64,000 nucleotides of DNA from the NCBI RefSeq assembly GCF_900323885.1, contig NZ_OOHJ01000020.1, forward strand, positions 1 through 64,000, written 5' to 3'. Below the pieces are notes generated by a model, which was not told where the DNA came from, did not search any database, and was given only the letters and a program-made list of their open reading frames with translations. The position numbers and the translations under genes were made by a program. The stretch comes from [Actinomadura] parvosata subsp. kistnae. GTDB lineage: Bacteria > Actinomycetota > Actinomycetes > Streptosporangiales > Streptosporangiaceae. Below are positions 32,536 to 44,100 of this stretch, piece after piece (the stretch's first letter is position 1; the number at the start of each line of letters is the position of its first letter).

Positions 32536-35500
32536 CCGGCTCGGCCCACGGCGTGGTGTCGCCGCGCGACGCCCGCCTGCTGCGCCTCGACCCGGCCGAG
32601 GCCGCCGTGGCCGCCTACGAGGCCGTCACCACTCTCGGCGTCGTCGTGGACGACGACCTGCTCGGGCTGGGGCTCGGCGAGCGCCTGGCCGGGAAGATCC
32701 ACGCCCAGCTCGTGTTCGCCGGCCGGCTGCGCGCCGACGGCACCCTGGTCACCGAGGGCCTGCCGGAGACCGACTACGCGCTGGTCCTGGAGCGGGACTT
32801 CGTGCCGTTCAAGGAGGCGCTGTTCAAGCTGATCGGCACCGCCGGCAACGGCACCGCCACCTTCCACCCCTCCGACCTGGCCACGCTCGGCAACCTGTCG
32901 GAGGGGCAGCTCGACGAGTTGTACGACAACCTGGTCCACCACGGGTACGTGGACGAGGAGGGCACCGTCCAGGACCCGTCGTTCTTCGCCGACGAGGAGA
33001 ACCTGGGCTCGTTCCTGGTCAACGCCGGCCTGTCCGACGTCGCCCCCGACGTGCTCGCCGTGCTGCGCGGGCGGGTGGACACCTTCCGCACCCGGCCGCT
33101 CGCCCTCGACCCCGCGCTCCTGGCCGGGCTGCGGCTCGGCGAGCAGCGGCTGGCCCGGCTGATGGACGGGCTGCGCTTCAACGGCTACCTCGACGAGCAG
33201 GGCCACTACCTGGACAAGCAGGCCCTGGCCGCGCTGGAGCCCGCGGGCTTCGCGCTGCCGCCGGAGTTCCACCCGCACCGCCAGGCCGTGCTCGACGCGA
33301 TGAAGGGCCAGGTCGCCGAGCTGGAGGCGGAGCTGTTCACCTTCACCGCCGACGACTTCGCCGAGGTCGCGGACCTGGCGATGGCGCAGCGGGCGATGGC
33401 CGCGATGGAGGGCACCGTGCTGAGCGACGGCTGGCCGATCGCCGAGGTGGAGACGCTCGGCGCCGGGTTCACCGAGGCCGAGACCGACCTCGTGGCCCGC
33501 CGGGTCGCCGCGTGCACGCAGGACGAGCGGCCGTACCGGATCGACCTGGAGGCGCTGGCCGCGCTCGGCTTCGACGAGGAGCAGCAGCGCCTCGTCGTCG
33601 AAAAGCTGATCATGGAGGGGCATCTCACCGACGCGCTGACCGTGCCGCGCGAGGCCGTCCCCTTCTTCGCCGCCCCCGCGAACGTCATCGGCTTCGCCCT
33701 GACGGGCCTGGAGGACTTCGAGCGGGACGTGTTCTTCCTGCTGCACGCCGTCGCCGTGGAGCTGGCCGGGGCGGTCGAGGAGCTGACCGCCGCCTTGGAC
33801 GACGGCGCCGCGCAGCAGCGGGACGCGTTCGTCGCCGCGCTGGCCGACGGGTTCGGCGTGCCCGAGGAGAGCGTCGCGGCGATCTGCGCGGGCGTCGCGG
33901 GCGGGCTGCCCGAGGCGATGGAGCTGCTCCTGCCGCCCGTCATCGCCGAGCCGAGCAAGCCCGTGGGCCCGCACTTCGAGGCCGCCTACCGGCGCGTGCG
34001 CCGCTTCGCGCTGCTGGCCGGCAAGCTCGGCATGGACGCCACCGAGATCGCCGTCGCCTTCCACGACCAGGACCTGACCGGCAAGTACCCCGAGCCGCTG
34101 GCGCTGCCGCCCGGCGTCGGCGCGGTGGACGCGGTGCTGCGCGGCGCCGACGGCCGCGTTTACCTGTTCGCCGGCGACGTCTACTGGGTGTACGCGGGCG
34201 ACACGTACGCGCTGCTCGACCCCAGGCCGAAGGCGCTGACCGAGCTGTCGCCCTGGTTCACCGGCGTGACCCGCGTGGACGCCGCCTTCGCCCTGCCCAC
34301 CGGCGCGGAGTGGATCGTCGGCCGCGTCACCGTGCCCGGCGAGCCGGCCGGGCGGGAGGTCTCGCGCCTGTTCGTCAAGGAGCCGGGCAGCATCCGCTGG
34401 GCGCCCCGCGACCAGCTGTGGGGCAGGATCAGGAGCAACTTCGACGCGCCGCGCCGCATCGACAGCGCGTACGTGGACGAGAACGGCCGGACGTACCTGT
34501 TCTGCGCCGACCAGTACATCCGCTACTCCGGCCCCGGCTTCGCGACGGTCGACGAGGGCTACCCGCGCTCGGTCACCGAGTGGTGGCGGGCGGAGGGCCA
34601 CGACGCGCCGCTGCCGGAGGCGTTCACCGGCGGCCTGGACGCGGCCTTCACCGACGCGGACGGGCGCACCCACCTGTTCGCGAACGGCCGGTACCTGGAG
34701 ATCGGCGGGCAGGAGCGGCCGATCTCCGCCCGCTGGGGCCGCATCCGCAACGCCTTCGAGGGGCCGGGCGGCATCGACGCCGCCTTCACCGGCCCGGACG
34801 GCAGGGTGTACCTGTTCCGCGGCGACCAGGTGGCCCGCTACACCGACGGGGTGGAGCACGACGGCGTGCGGATGGACGACGGCTACCCGCGGCGCATCGA
34901 GGCGGAGTTCGCCCGGCTGCCCGGCGAGTTCGGGTCGGGGGTCGAGGCGGCGTTCACCGAGCCGGGCACGGGGCTGACGCACCTGTTCAGGGACGGCAGG
35001 ACGGTGGTCCTGTCCTCCTCGGGGACGGGGGCGGCGCAGCCGACGGCCGAGCGCTGGGGCAGGCTCGCCGACGTGCTGGCCGACGGCGTCGTGGACGCCG
35101 CGCTGGCCGGCATGGACGGCAAGACGTACCTGTTCAGCGGAGAGCGGTACATCCGCTACTCCGGCGCCGACTACGCCGTCGTCGATCTCGGCTATCCGCG
35201 CCGGATCGCCGGCGACTGGGGCGGGCTGCGCCGGGTCGGGGCCGCGTTCGTGATGGACGGCAGGACGTACCTGTTCGGGCAGGGCGGCCACCTGTTCGAC
35301 GTGCCGCTCGCCCAGGAGCCTGAGCTGAACGCGGGCCGCCTGTCGCCCGCGCTGCGCCGCCGCTTCCTGGAGCACGGCCTGACCCTCGCCGAGAACGCCA
35401 CCGTCACCGCCGCCGCCAACACCCCGCAGGTGTGGCACCTCACGACCGAGCAGGGCATCGCGCTGACGCTGCGCGGCAACCCGCTGCACATCCAGGTGCA

Positions 35501-37175
35501 CGCCGACGCCGGCCACTTCCACGTGCGCTACTCGACCAGGGACTACACCGTCCCCGACCCGGGCTACCCCAAGCCGGTCTCCGACAACTGGTGGAACCTG
35601 CCCGCCTCGCTGGCCGCCGACCCGCGCTTCGCGGTGATCGACGCCGTCTTCACCGACGGCGGCGGCCGCACGTACCTGTTCGCGGGCGGAAGTTTCGTGG
35701 TGTCCGACGCCCGGCACCGCTGGTGGTCCGAGCCGCGCACGATCGCCGAGCACTGGGACAGCCTGCTGCCCTTCGAGCGGGTGGACGCGGCCTTCGTCGG
35801 CAAGGACGGCCGGACGTACGTCTTCTGCGGCGACCGGTACACGCGCTTCTCCACCGGCGACTACACCAAAGCCGACGACCGCTTCCCCGCCTCCGTCCCG
35901 GCGTACTGGGGCAACGTGGTGAACCGGATCGCGCGGACCGGCCGGGTGGACGCGGCGCTGTGCAGGGCCGTGACGGAGGTGGTGGACGGCCGGGACGTGG
36001 AGCGCCACTACACGTACCTGTTCTCCGGCGACCAGTACGTGCGTTACCTGGGCACGGACCTCGCCCGGGTGCAGGACGGCTACCCGGCGGCGCTGTCGGA
36101 GCTGGCGCGGGAGCCGGGGATGGCGGCCCTGGACGTCACGCTCGACGCCGTGGACGCGGCCTTCGCCGACCGCCGCACCGTCTACCTCTTCCGCGGCGAG
36201 CGCTGCCACGCCGTCTCCGACGGCCGGTACCGCCGCTACGACGACGCCTGGATGAGCGGTCCCGGCTGCGTGTTCCTCGACGACGGCCGGGTGCTGTCGG
36301 AGGAGGGCGGCGAATGGCGGCACCGGCCGGCGGTCGAGGCCGTCCCGGGCGGCGGGTACGAGACGGAGCCGCTGGTGCCGCGGGCGCTGCGCGGCGTGCC
36401 CGAGGGGTTCCGGCACGGGATCGACGCGGTGCTGCGCGGCGCCGACGGCACCACGTACGTGTTCAAGGGGCCGGAGTGCGTCAACACGCGGCTGAACCGG
36501 CCGTACCCGCTGGCCGAGGAGTGGGGCAGACCGCGTAACACGATTTATCAGGACAACAAGGTGGATGCGGCGTTCGTCGGCAGGGACGGCAGGACGTACC
36601 TGTTCAGCGGCGACCAGTTCGTCACCTACGCCGCGCCCGGCCCGGCCGCCACCGGCGCGCCCGACCCCGGCCTGACCATCGACGGCGAGCCGCGCCTCGT
36701 CTCCGAGCACTGGGGCGGGCTGTCGGACGTGGCGCTCGCGTACGTGCGCGGCGGGAGGACGTACGTCTTCGAGTCGCCCGGCGAGCAGGGCGAGATGCGC
36801 TACCTCGTCTACTCCGGCGCCGACTACAGCAAGCCGGACGGCGAGCCGCAGCTCGCCGGCGCGGACTTCTGGCAGGTGCCCGAGCAGTACCAGGTCCCGG
36901 GGCGGGCGCTGCCCGACGCGGTGCTGTTCGCCGGCGGCACCATGCTCCTGCTGCACGGCGAGCACTGCGTGCAGTACGACGAGGCCACCGGCACCTGGTC
37001 CTACCCGCGCCCGATCGAGCGGCTGTGGCCCGGCTTCGAGCGCCTGCTCGCCTCCAGCAGGGAGGACGGCGACGCGCTGCGCACGGCGTTCACCGCGGCG
37101 GACGGCTCGGTGTACTTCTTCCTGTCGGAGCAGTACTCCCGCCACGACGGGCACGACTTCGCCCGCTCGCCGTGA
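32079..37175 (+). CDS. Tc toxin A-like protein, middle part with hemopexin-like array (frameshifted)
   Basis: This continues the TcA protein from GAAQIALLRRIGRLTSALGG. To about 34110 it is helical TcA shell; then follows a long run of roughly 17 hemopexin-like modules of about 45-60 residues. Each holds variants of V-D-A-A-F, D-G-R-T-Y-L-F, G-D-Q-Y-x-R-Y and a turn like D-x-G-Y-P-R, for example KVDAAFVGRDGRTYLFSGDQ. Hemopexin propellers bind proteins, glycans or heme, so the array probably forms receptor-binding surface on the toxin. The frame stops at 37175 in the middle of a module (QYSRHDGHDFARSP), and the next frame resumes with VIRDRWGRSPNPF, so one base is missing near 37170-37173. There is no independent start at 32079; this is a fragment. 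Confidence 0.85.
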   Translation, partial: AAQIALLRRIGRLTSALGGSAGELFDLLGVLESDPSLWRHSTFSVLGGVQPKLQDCFRILEGDDAASALWLAQTLLAVTRWMQESGFGAAELAAILGGGPQRSEGDGRLEGDDQPAVLDNLRRRFDEVAVRPAMFESERFGARAAQVVHDVLTGSAHGVVSPRDARLLRLDPAEAAVAAYEAVTTLGVVVDDDLLGLGLGERLAGKIHAQLVFAGRLRADGTLVTEGLPETDYALVLERDFVPFKEALFKLIGTAGNGTATFHPSDLATLGNLSEGQLDELYDNLVHHGYVDEEGTVQDPSFFADEENLGSFLVNAGLSDVAPDVLAVLRGRVDTFRTRPLALDPALLAGLRLGEQRLARLMDGLRFNGYLDEQGHYLDKQALAALEPAGFALPPEFHPHRQAVLDAMKGQVAELEAELFTFTADDFAEVADLAMAQRAMAAMEGTVLSDGWPIAEVETLGAGFTEAETDLVARRVAACTQDERPYRIDLEALAALGFDEEQQRLVVEKLIMEGHLTDALTVPREAVPFFAAPANVIGFALTGLEDFERDVFFLLHAVAVELAGAVEELTAALDDGAAQQRDAFVAALADGFGVPEESVAAICAGVAGGLPEAMELLLPPVIAEPSKPVGPHFEAAYRRVRRFALLAGKLGMDATEIAVAFHDQDLTGKYPEPLALPPGVGAVDAVLRGADGRVYLFAGDVYWVYAGDTYALLDPRPKALTELSPWFTGVTRVDAAFALPTGAEWIVGRVTVPGEPAGREVSRLFVKEPGSIRWAPRDQLWGRIRSNFDAPRRIDSAYVDENGRTYLFCADQYIRYSGPGFATVDEGYPRSVTEWWRAEGHDAPLPEAFTGGLDAAFTDADGRTHLFANGRYLEIGGQERPISARWGRIRNAFEGPGGIDAAFTGPDGRVYLFRGDQVARYTDGVEHDGVRMDDGYPRRIEAEFARLPGEFGSGVEAAFTEPGTGLTHLFRDGRTVVLSSSGTGAAQPTAERWGRLADVLADGVVDAALAGMDGKTYLFSGERYIRYSGADYAVVDLGYPRRIAGDWGGLRRVGAAFVMDGRTYLFGQGGHLFDVPLAQEPELNAGRLSPALRRRFLEHGLTLAENATVTAAANTPQVWHLTTEQGIALTLRGNPLHIQVHADAGHFHVRYSTRDYTVPDPGYPKPVSDNWWNLPASLAADPRFAVIDAVFTDGGGRTYLFAGGSFVVSDARHRWWSEPRTIAEHWDSLLPFERVDAAFVGKDGRTYVFCGDRYTRFSTGDYTKADDRFPASVPAYWGNVVNRIARTGRVDAALCRAVTEVVDGRDVERHYTYLFSGDQYVRYLGTDLARVQDGYPAALSELAREPGMAALDVTLDAVDAAFADRRTVYLFRGERCHAVSDGRYRRYDDAWMSGPGCVFLDDGRVLSEEGGEWRHRPAVEAVPGGGYETEPLVPRALRGVPEGFRHGIDAVLRGADGTTYVFKGPECVNTRLNRPYPLAEEWGRPRNTIYQDNKVDAAFVGRDGRTYLFSGDQFVTYAAPGPAATGAPDPGLTIDGEPRLVSEHWGGLSDVALAYVRGGRTYVFESPGEQGEMRYLVYSGADYSKPDGEPQLAGADFWQVPEQYQVPGRALPDAVLFAGGTMLLLHGEHCVQYDEATGTWSYPRPIERLWPGFERLLASSREDGDALRTAFTAADGSVYFFLSEQYSRHDGHDFARSP

Positions 37176-38178
37176 TCCGCGACCGGTGGGGCAGGTCGCC
37201 CAACCCGTTCGTGCCCGACGACGGCACCGCGAGGATCGACGCCGCCTGCGTCTTCGGCGACGACACGACGTTCCTGTTCGCCGGCGACCGCTACGTCCGC
37301 TACACCGGCCCGGAGTACCGCTACATCGATCCCGGCTACCCGAAGAGGATCGTCGGGGAGCTGCGCCGCGAGGCGGCCTTCGCCGGCCTGCCGGAGTCGT
37401 TCGACGACGCGGTGACGGGCCGCACGATCGACGCCGTCCTTGCCGATGAGCGCACCGCCTGCCTGTTCACCGGCGGCTCCGCGCACGTGGTCTCCCGCGC
37501 CGCGGCCGCCACCCGCGAGCCGGCCGGGCTGGGCCGGGTCAGGAACAACGTGGCGGACCGGGAGAAGGTGGACGCCACGATCGTGTCGGGCGCGCACACG
37601 TACCTGTTCTCCGGTGACCAGTACGTGCGCTACACCGGCACCGAGTACGCCTGGGCCGACGACGGCTATCCGCGCGCCATCGTCCCCCACCTGGCGGACG
37701 ACCTGCGCATGGAGCACCAGCCGCCGGCCGAGTTCGCCGACGGCCTCGACGCGGCGTTCCGCGCCTCCGACGGCGGCGTGTACCTGTTCAAGGGCGATCG
37801 CTGCCTGAAGGCCGGCGAGCCGGAGGCGCGGCCGGTCAACGCGGTGTTCGGCAAGGTGCGCAACGCCTTCGCCGACGCCGGCCACGAGCTGGTCGACGCC
37901 GCGTTCGCCGCCCCCACCGGCGAGCTGTACGCCTTCCGCGGCGACCAGTACGTCCGTTACCTGCCGGGCGTCTACGACTACGTGGAGGAGGGCCATCCGC
38001 GCACGGTCCGGGACGACTGGGGCGACCTGCCGGGCCGCTTCGAGGAGGGCGTCGACGGCGCGTTCGTCTTCGAGGGCCGCACGTACCTGTGCAAGGGCGA
38101 GGAGTACGTCCGCTACTCCGGCGGCTACCACGAGGTGGACCGCACCTACCCGCAGCGCTTCCGGCACCGCTGGGGCGG
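34114..38178 (+). repeat. Hemopexin-like module array, first block
   Basis: By eye about 20-23 degenerate modules, each with a D-A/A-F strand, a DG-turn before T-Y-L-F, a G-D-x-Y strand and often G-Y-P before W-G. At four modules per propeller this would be five or six propellers. The array crosses the second frameshift at about 37171. Count and borders are approximate. Confidence 0.8.
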
Positions 38179-41100
38179 CACGGCCGACTACCGGCTGAGC
38201 GACGTGCACACGATCACCAAATTCGTGGACCTGGCCAGGCGGCACCCGGACGGCCTGCCCGCGTTCCTGCTGAGCCCGCCGGCGGTCGTCCAGGACCCGT
38301 ACGCCTACCTCAGCGGCCTGTTCGGCTGGGACGCCGACGAGATCAGGTGGGCCAGGCGCAACGCCGCGCTGCTGACCGCGGAGCCGCAGGCCATCGCCGC
38401 GGCGGCGTGGAGCGCCCCGCCGGCGCGGCGGGAGGAGGACCGCTTCGAGATCGAGTTCCTGCTGCGGCTGGTGGAGCTGTTCGAGCTGACCGGCCGGATC
38501 GGGGACGCCCCGTCCACGCTGCACGACGGCGTCTGGCGGCCCGCGTTCGGCGACACGCCCGCCCTGGCGGCGGCGAACACCGCCCTGTACGGGATCATGG
38601 AGCGCCTGTACGCCGGGGAGTGGGAGGCGCGCTCGGCCGCCGTCCGGGACGAGATCAACGTGCTCGAACGCGACGCCCTGCTGTCGATCGCGCCGGGCGA
38701 CCCGCAGGCGCTGTTCGACCGGCTGCTCATCGACGTCGAGATGGGCGGCCAGGGCCGCACCTCCCGGGTGCGGGAGGCGATCGCCGCCACCCAGCTCTAC
38801 GTCCACCGCTACCTGCTCGACCTGGAGCAGGCCGCCCCGCGCGACGGCAAGGACCCGGAGGCGACCAGGAGCCGGATCAGGACGTGGTGGGCGTGGCTGA
38901 AGAACTACCGCGTCTGGGAGGCCAACAGGAAGGTCTTCCTCTACCCGGAGAACTACCTGCGCCCCGAGCTGCGCGGCTCCCGGACGCCCGCCTTCCGCGC
39001 CCTGGAGGACGACCTGCTGCAGGGCGAGATCACCCAGGAGAAGGTGGAGCGCGCCTACAAGCGCTACCTCGACGAGTACACGGAGGTCTCCCGGCTCGCC
39101 ATCGCCGGCGGCTACGTCTACGCCGAAGACGGCGCCGCGAAGGGCGTGCGGCGGCTGGTGCTGTTCGGCCGGACCAGGACGGAGCCGCGACGCTATTACT
39201 GCCGCGAGGCGGAGTTCAGGGACGGTGAGAGCCTGTCGGCGACGTGGGGGCCGTGGGCGAAGGTGGAGGCGCAGATCGAGGCCGAGCGCGTCTACCCGGT
39301 GCACGCCTTCGGCCGGATCTTCGCGTTCTGGCCGACCATCGAGCCGGTCCCGCCGGAGCCCGGCGCGCAGACCGCGCTCACCGACCAGCAGAGCGGCGAC
39401 ACCCGCACGCTCACCCCGCCGCCGCCCCGGCACCGCGTGCGCGTCACCTACTCCTTCCGCAACCTCAACGGCGAGTGGGTGCCCGCGCAGGTGCTGCCGC
39501 TGGAGGACGTGCGGGACGCGCCGGTCCGCGACGCCGCCCTGTACGTGCAGGCCTCCGCCACCGTCCCGGACGGCGGCACGCACGACACCATCCTCATCAC
39601 CTGCACCTACACGGTGCTCACCCCGGCCGGGCCGGTGCCGGTGCGCTCGGCGTTCGCGCTGACCCCCGAGCTGTACGCGATCCGCGCCGAGGGCGTGCCC
39701 GAGCCGGTGCGGCCGGCCCGGCTGGAGCGCGTCTTCGCCGAGCCCGTCGACCCGTCGGCGGTCGTCCCGTTCGCGATGCCGGCCGAGGCCGAGGGCGGCG
39801 CCTGGGTGAGCGTCGACCACAAGGGCGGCAGCTTCCTGTGCCGGCCGATCATCCCGCCGGCCGGCGACGAGGAGCCGCAGCAGCTCAGCGGCAACCAGGA
39901 CCGGCTGCCCGTCTGGTCGCCGATCCACGCCGCGGTCGAGCTGCCGAACAAGCTGCGGTACTTCTTCAACAACGCCGGCGAGAACGGCTCCGGCCCCTTC
40001 TACGTGGAGCTGCCCGCCGACCGGCCGAACGCCCTGCGCCTGTCCAAGCCGGCGACCGCCATCCGCTGGGGGCACGTCCCCACCCCGCTGCACGACGACC
40101 AGGCCCGGGTGGACGCCGCCATCGTCAGGGACGGCTTCCGCTACCTGTTCTCCGGCGCGCACTACTACCGCTACTCCGGCGACCCCTTCGGCCTGGCCGA
40201 CCCCGGCTACCCGAAGCTCATCTCCGGCAACGAGGAGGGCTTCCCCCAGTGGGACAAGGTGGACGTCGCCGCGGTGGACGGCAACGGCGCCGAGTACTAC
40301 CACTCGGTCAAGCTGGGCACGTGGCTGCGCAGGACCGGCCCGGGGCAGCCGCTGGAGGGGTTCGTCCCGCAGTGGGCGCAGGGCGGCGCCAAGGTGCAGG
40401 CGCTGCTGTTCCGCGACGACGACGTCCTCATCGTCAACGGTGACACCTACCGCCGCTGGAGCGGCCGGGGCGAGGAGAGCGGCACGCTGAAGGGCAACGA
40501 CGCCGGGCTGCCGCAGTCCGGCCCGGTCAGCGCCCCCGTCCCGCACCGCGACAGCGTCTACTTCTTCAACAACGCCACCCACACGTACCTGGCCGTCACC
40601 CGCCGCGACGCCGGCAAGGGCCGCAAGGAGTACGTGCAGGGCGACCCGTCCCCCATCAAGCCGCTGGGCGTGGCCAGGACGGCGATCACCGACGAGGGCG
40701 TGGACGCGGCCTACGTCGCCGACGGCGTCCTGTACCTCGCCAGGAACAAGGAGTACGTCGGCTACACCCTCACCGATGGCCTGCCCGGCCTCCTGGCCGA
40801 CCCCGGCTACCCCAAGCCGCTCAGCCGCCGCATCAGGGCCGTCTTCCGCCGCTCCGGCCTGCGCTACGTCCTCAGCGACCAGGACTACGCGGTGCTGGAG
40901 CCGGACAAGGAGCTGTCCACCCTGACCTCCTTCTCCCCCGTCCAGGGCAACTGGGGCGGGCTGCCCGCCGGGTGGGAGGAGGACCTGGACGGCGTGCTCG
41001 ACGGCACCGCCCTGCACCTGTTCCTCGGCTCCACCTACGTCACCTACACCGCGCCGGCCCGGCCGTACGAGATCGCGGCGCTGCCGCACGAGGTCGTCCG

Positions 41101-44100
41101 GCTCACCTCCAGCACGGCGTACAAGCTGAACAAGGCGCTGCTGGAAGGCGGCGTGCCGGCGCTGCTCGCGCCGCGCACGCAGGAGCTCGACGAGCTGCCG
41201 GCCTTCAGCACCCGCGTCTCCGACGCCACCACCATCCTGGTCACCGAGCGGACCGCCGAGCAGGGCGTGCCCACCAGCTCGCACCTCGACTTCGACAGCG
41301 GCAACGGCATCTACTACTGGGAGGTCTTCTTCCACGCGCCCACGCTCATCGCGCAGGCGCTCAACACCGCCCAGCGCTTCGACGACGCCCGCACCTGGTA
41401 CGAGTACGTCTTCGACCCGACCCGGCCGCGCTACTGGCGCTTCCTGCCGTTCCTCGCGGTGGACGTCGAGGCGCTGATCGAGGGCTGCCGGGCCGACCTG
41501 GCCGCGCTCGACGCCGCGGACGTGGACCTCGGCGATCCCGGCGACGACCTGGCGGACATCCTGCGCCTGGTCGAGCCGATGGCCCCCGCCTTCCAGAACC
41601 GGCGCGAGCTGAGCGACATCGAGAAGAAGGACCTGGCCGCGCTGCCGGCCAGGAAGCTGCCGCCCATCGAGGAGGCGCTGCGCGCCCTCACCGTCCCGTC
41701 CGCCGCCCGGCCCGCGCTGGACGACCTGCTGGAACGCCTCGGCATGCTCGGCGGGCTGCGCCGCCAGTACGACCTCATGGGCGACCGGGCGGCGCTGCTG
41801 CGGGCCTACCTGGAGGACCCGTTCGACCCGCACGCGATCGCCGGGCTGCGCCCGTCGGCCTACCGGCGCGCGGTCGTGATGGCCTACATCGACAACCTGC
41901 TCGACTGGGGCGACCTGCTGTTCCGGCAGTACACCGCCGAGAGCGTGGACGAGGCCAGGATGCTCTACATCTTCGCCTACGACCTGCTCGGCGAGCGCCC
42001 GCCGGAGGACCTCGGCCCGCGCGCCGTCACCCCCGCGCACACCTACGAGGAGATCCGCGACGCGCCCCAGGAGGGCGGGCTGCCCGAGCTCACCGCCGGC
42101 GGCGCCATGCTGACCGGCGCGGGCGAGGTGCACGCCAGCGTCGAAGGCCCGTACTTCCACGTGCCCGCCAACAGCGTCTACCTGGAGTACTGGGACCGCG
42201 TCGAGGACCGGCTGCGCAAGATCAGGGCCTCGCTCGACATCATGGGCATCAGCCGGCCGCTGCCGCTGTTCGAGCCGCCCGCCGACGTGATGGCGCTGGT
42301 GCGCGGCGCCGCGGCGGGCGCGCCGCTCGATGGCCTGACCGCCGCCGCGGCCGTGCCGGTGCCGCACCACCGCTTCTCCTTCGTCTTCCGCAAGGCGCAG
42401 GAGCTGGTGGACAAGCTGCGCCAGCTCGGCGGCGACCTGCTCGGCGTGCTGGAGCGCCGCGACGCCGAGGAGCTGGCGCTGCTCGGCAACCGGCACGAAA
42501 GCTCGGTCCTGGCGCTCACCCGCGCCGTGCGCGAGATGGAGGTCGAGATCGCCGCCGAGGGCGTGCGCGAGACGCGGGCCGCCGAGCAGGGCGCGCTCAG
42601 CCGCATCACCCACTACGAAGGGCTCATCTCGGCCGGCCTGTCGCCGCTGGAGCAGGCCCAGCTCGGCATGATGTCCGCGGCGGTCGTCGCGCACGCCGTC
42701 GCCACCGCCATGCAGACCGGCGCCGCCATCGCCGCCGGCCTGCCGGACGTCCTGCTCGGCCTGTTCATCACCGGCACCAAGCAGGGCGGGCAGCAGGTGT
42801 CGGAGGCGCTGGAGCACGGCGGCGAGGCCGCCTCCACCGCCGCGGAAGGGCTCAGCGTCATCGGCGAGCTGCTCGGCATCCGCGCCGAGCAGGAGCGCAT
42901 GGCCAACGACTGGGCCTTCCAGCTCACCGTCGCCCGCAACGACGCCGCGCAGCTCGGCCACCAGGTGACGGCCGCCGAGCTGCGGCTCAAGGCCGCCCAG
43001 CGCGAGCAGGAGATCCTGGAGCGGCAGATCGCCAACCTGGAGGCCGTCAACGCCTTCATGACCGGCAAGTTCACCAACCTCCAGCTCTACCAGTGGATGG
43101 CGGGGCGGCTGTCCGGGCTGTACTACCAGGCGTACGCGATGGCGTACGAGATGGCGCGCGCCGCGCAACGCGCCTACCAGTACGAGCGGGCCGTCCCCGA
43201 AGCGGAGGCCGGCTACGTCCAGCCGCTGTACTGGGACAGCCGTCGCAACGGCCTGCTCGCCGCCGACAGCCTCGGCCTCGACCTCGAACGGCTCGGCAAG
43301 GCGTGGGTCGAGACCGACCGGCGCGGCCTGGAGATCACCAAGAAGGTGTCGCTGCTCGCCCTCGACCCGATGGCCGCGCTCGCCCTGCGCACCACGGGAC
43401 GGTGCGAGTTCGCGCTGACCGAGGCCCTGTTCGACCGCGACTTCCCCGGCCACTACCGGCGGCGGATCAAGACGGTGTCGGTCACCTTCGCCGGCCCCGA
43501 CGGCCCCATCGGCCTCAACGGCGTCCTGACCCAGGTGGACAGCAGGACCGTGCTCGCGGCCGACCCCAAGGCCGTCAAGTACCTGCTCGACCCCAAGGGC
43601 CCGATGCCGGCCACGCTGCGCGCCGACTGGCGCGGCGGCCAGCAGATCGCCCTGTCCGACCTGGAGGAGTACAAGGACAACAACGGCCTGTTCGAGCTGC
43701 GTTACGACGACGACCGCTACCTGCCCTTCGAAGGGACCGGCGCCGTCTCCCGGTGGCGGCTGGAGCTGCCCGCCGGCGGCGCCCCGCACCTCGTGGACGT
43801 CACCCTCACCGTCAAGTACACCGCCGAGCAGGGCGGCGAGTCCTTCGCCGGCACGGTCAAGGGCATGCTCAAGCCGTACGCGACGGCCCGGTACTTCGAC
43901 GTGCCCGCGGAGTTCCCCGAGGAGTGGTCGGCGTTCACCGAGGGCGAGGACGCCACGCTGACCCTGCCGTTCACGCCGGAGCTGTTCCCCGGCATGACCG
44001 GCCGCGCCGTCAGCGGCGTCTACGCCCTGTACGCGCCGGCGGGCGGCCCCGCCCGGTTCCTGCTCAACGGCGACCAGCGCCTGGCACTCACCGAGGGCAG

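Noticed and set aside
32034..37154. A 1,706-codon open frame on the minus strand
   Set aside because: Antisense shadow of the hemopexin-like array, with repetitive composition mirroring the plus-strand modules.
34114..38178. Several separate photopexin-type genes
   Set aside because: The module array is continuous with TcA sequence on both sides once two single bases are restored, so a single toxin gene is the simpler reading.
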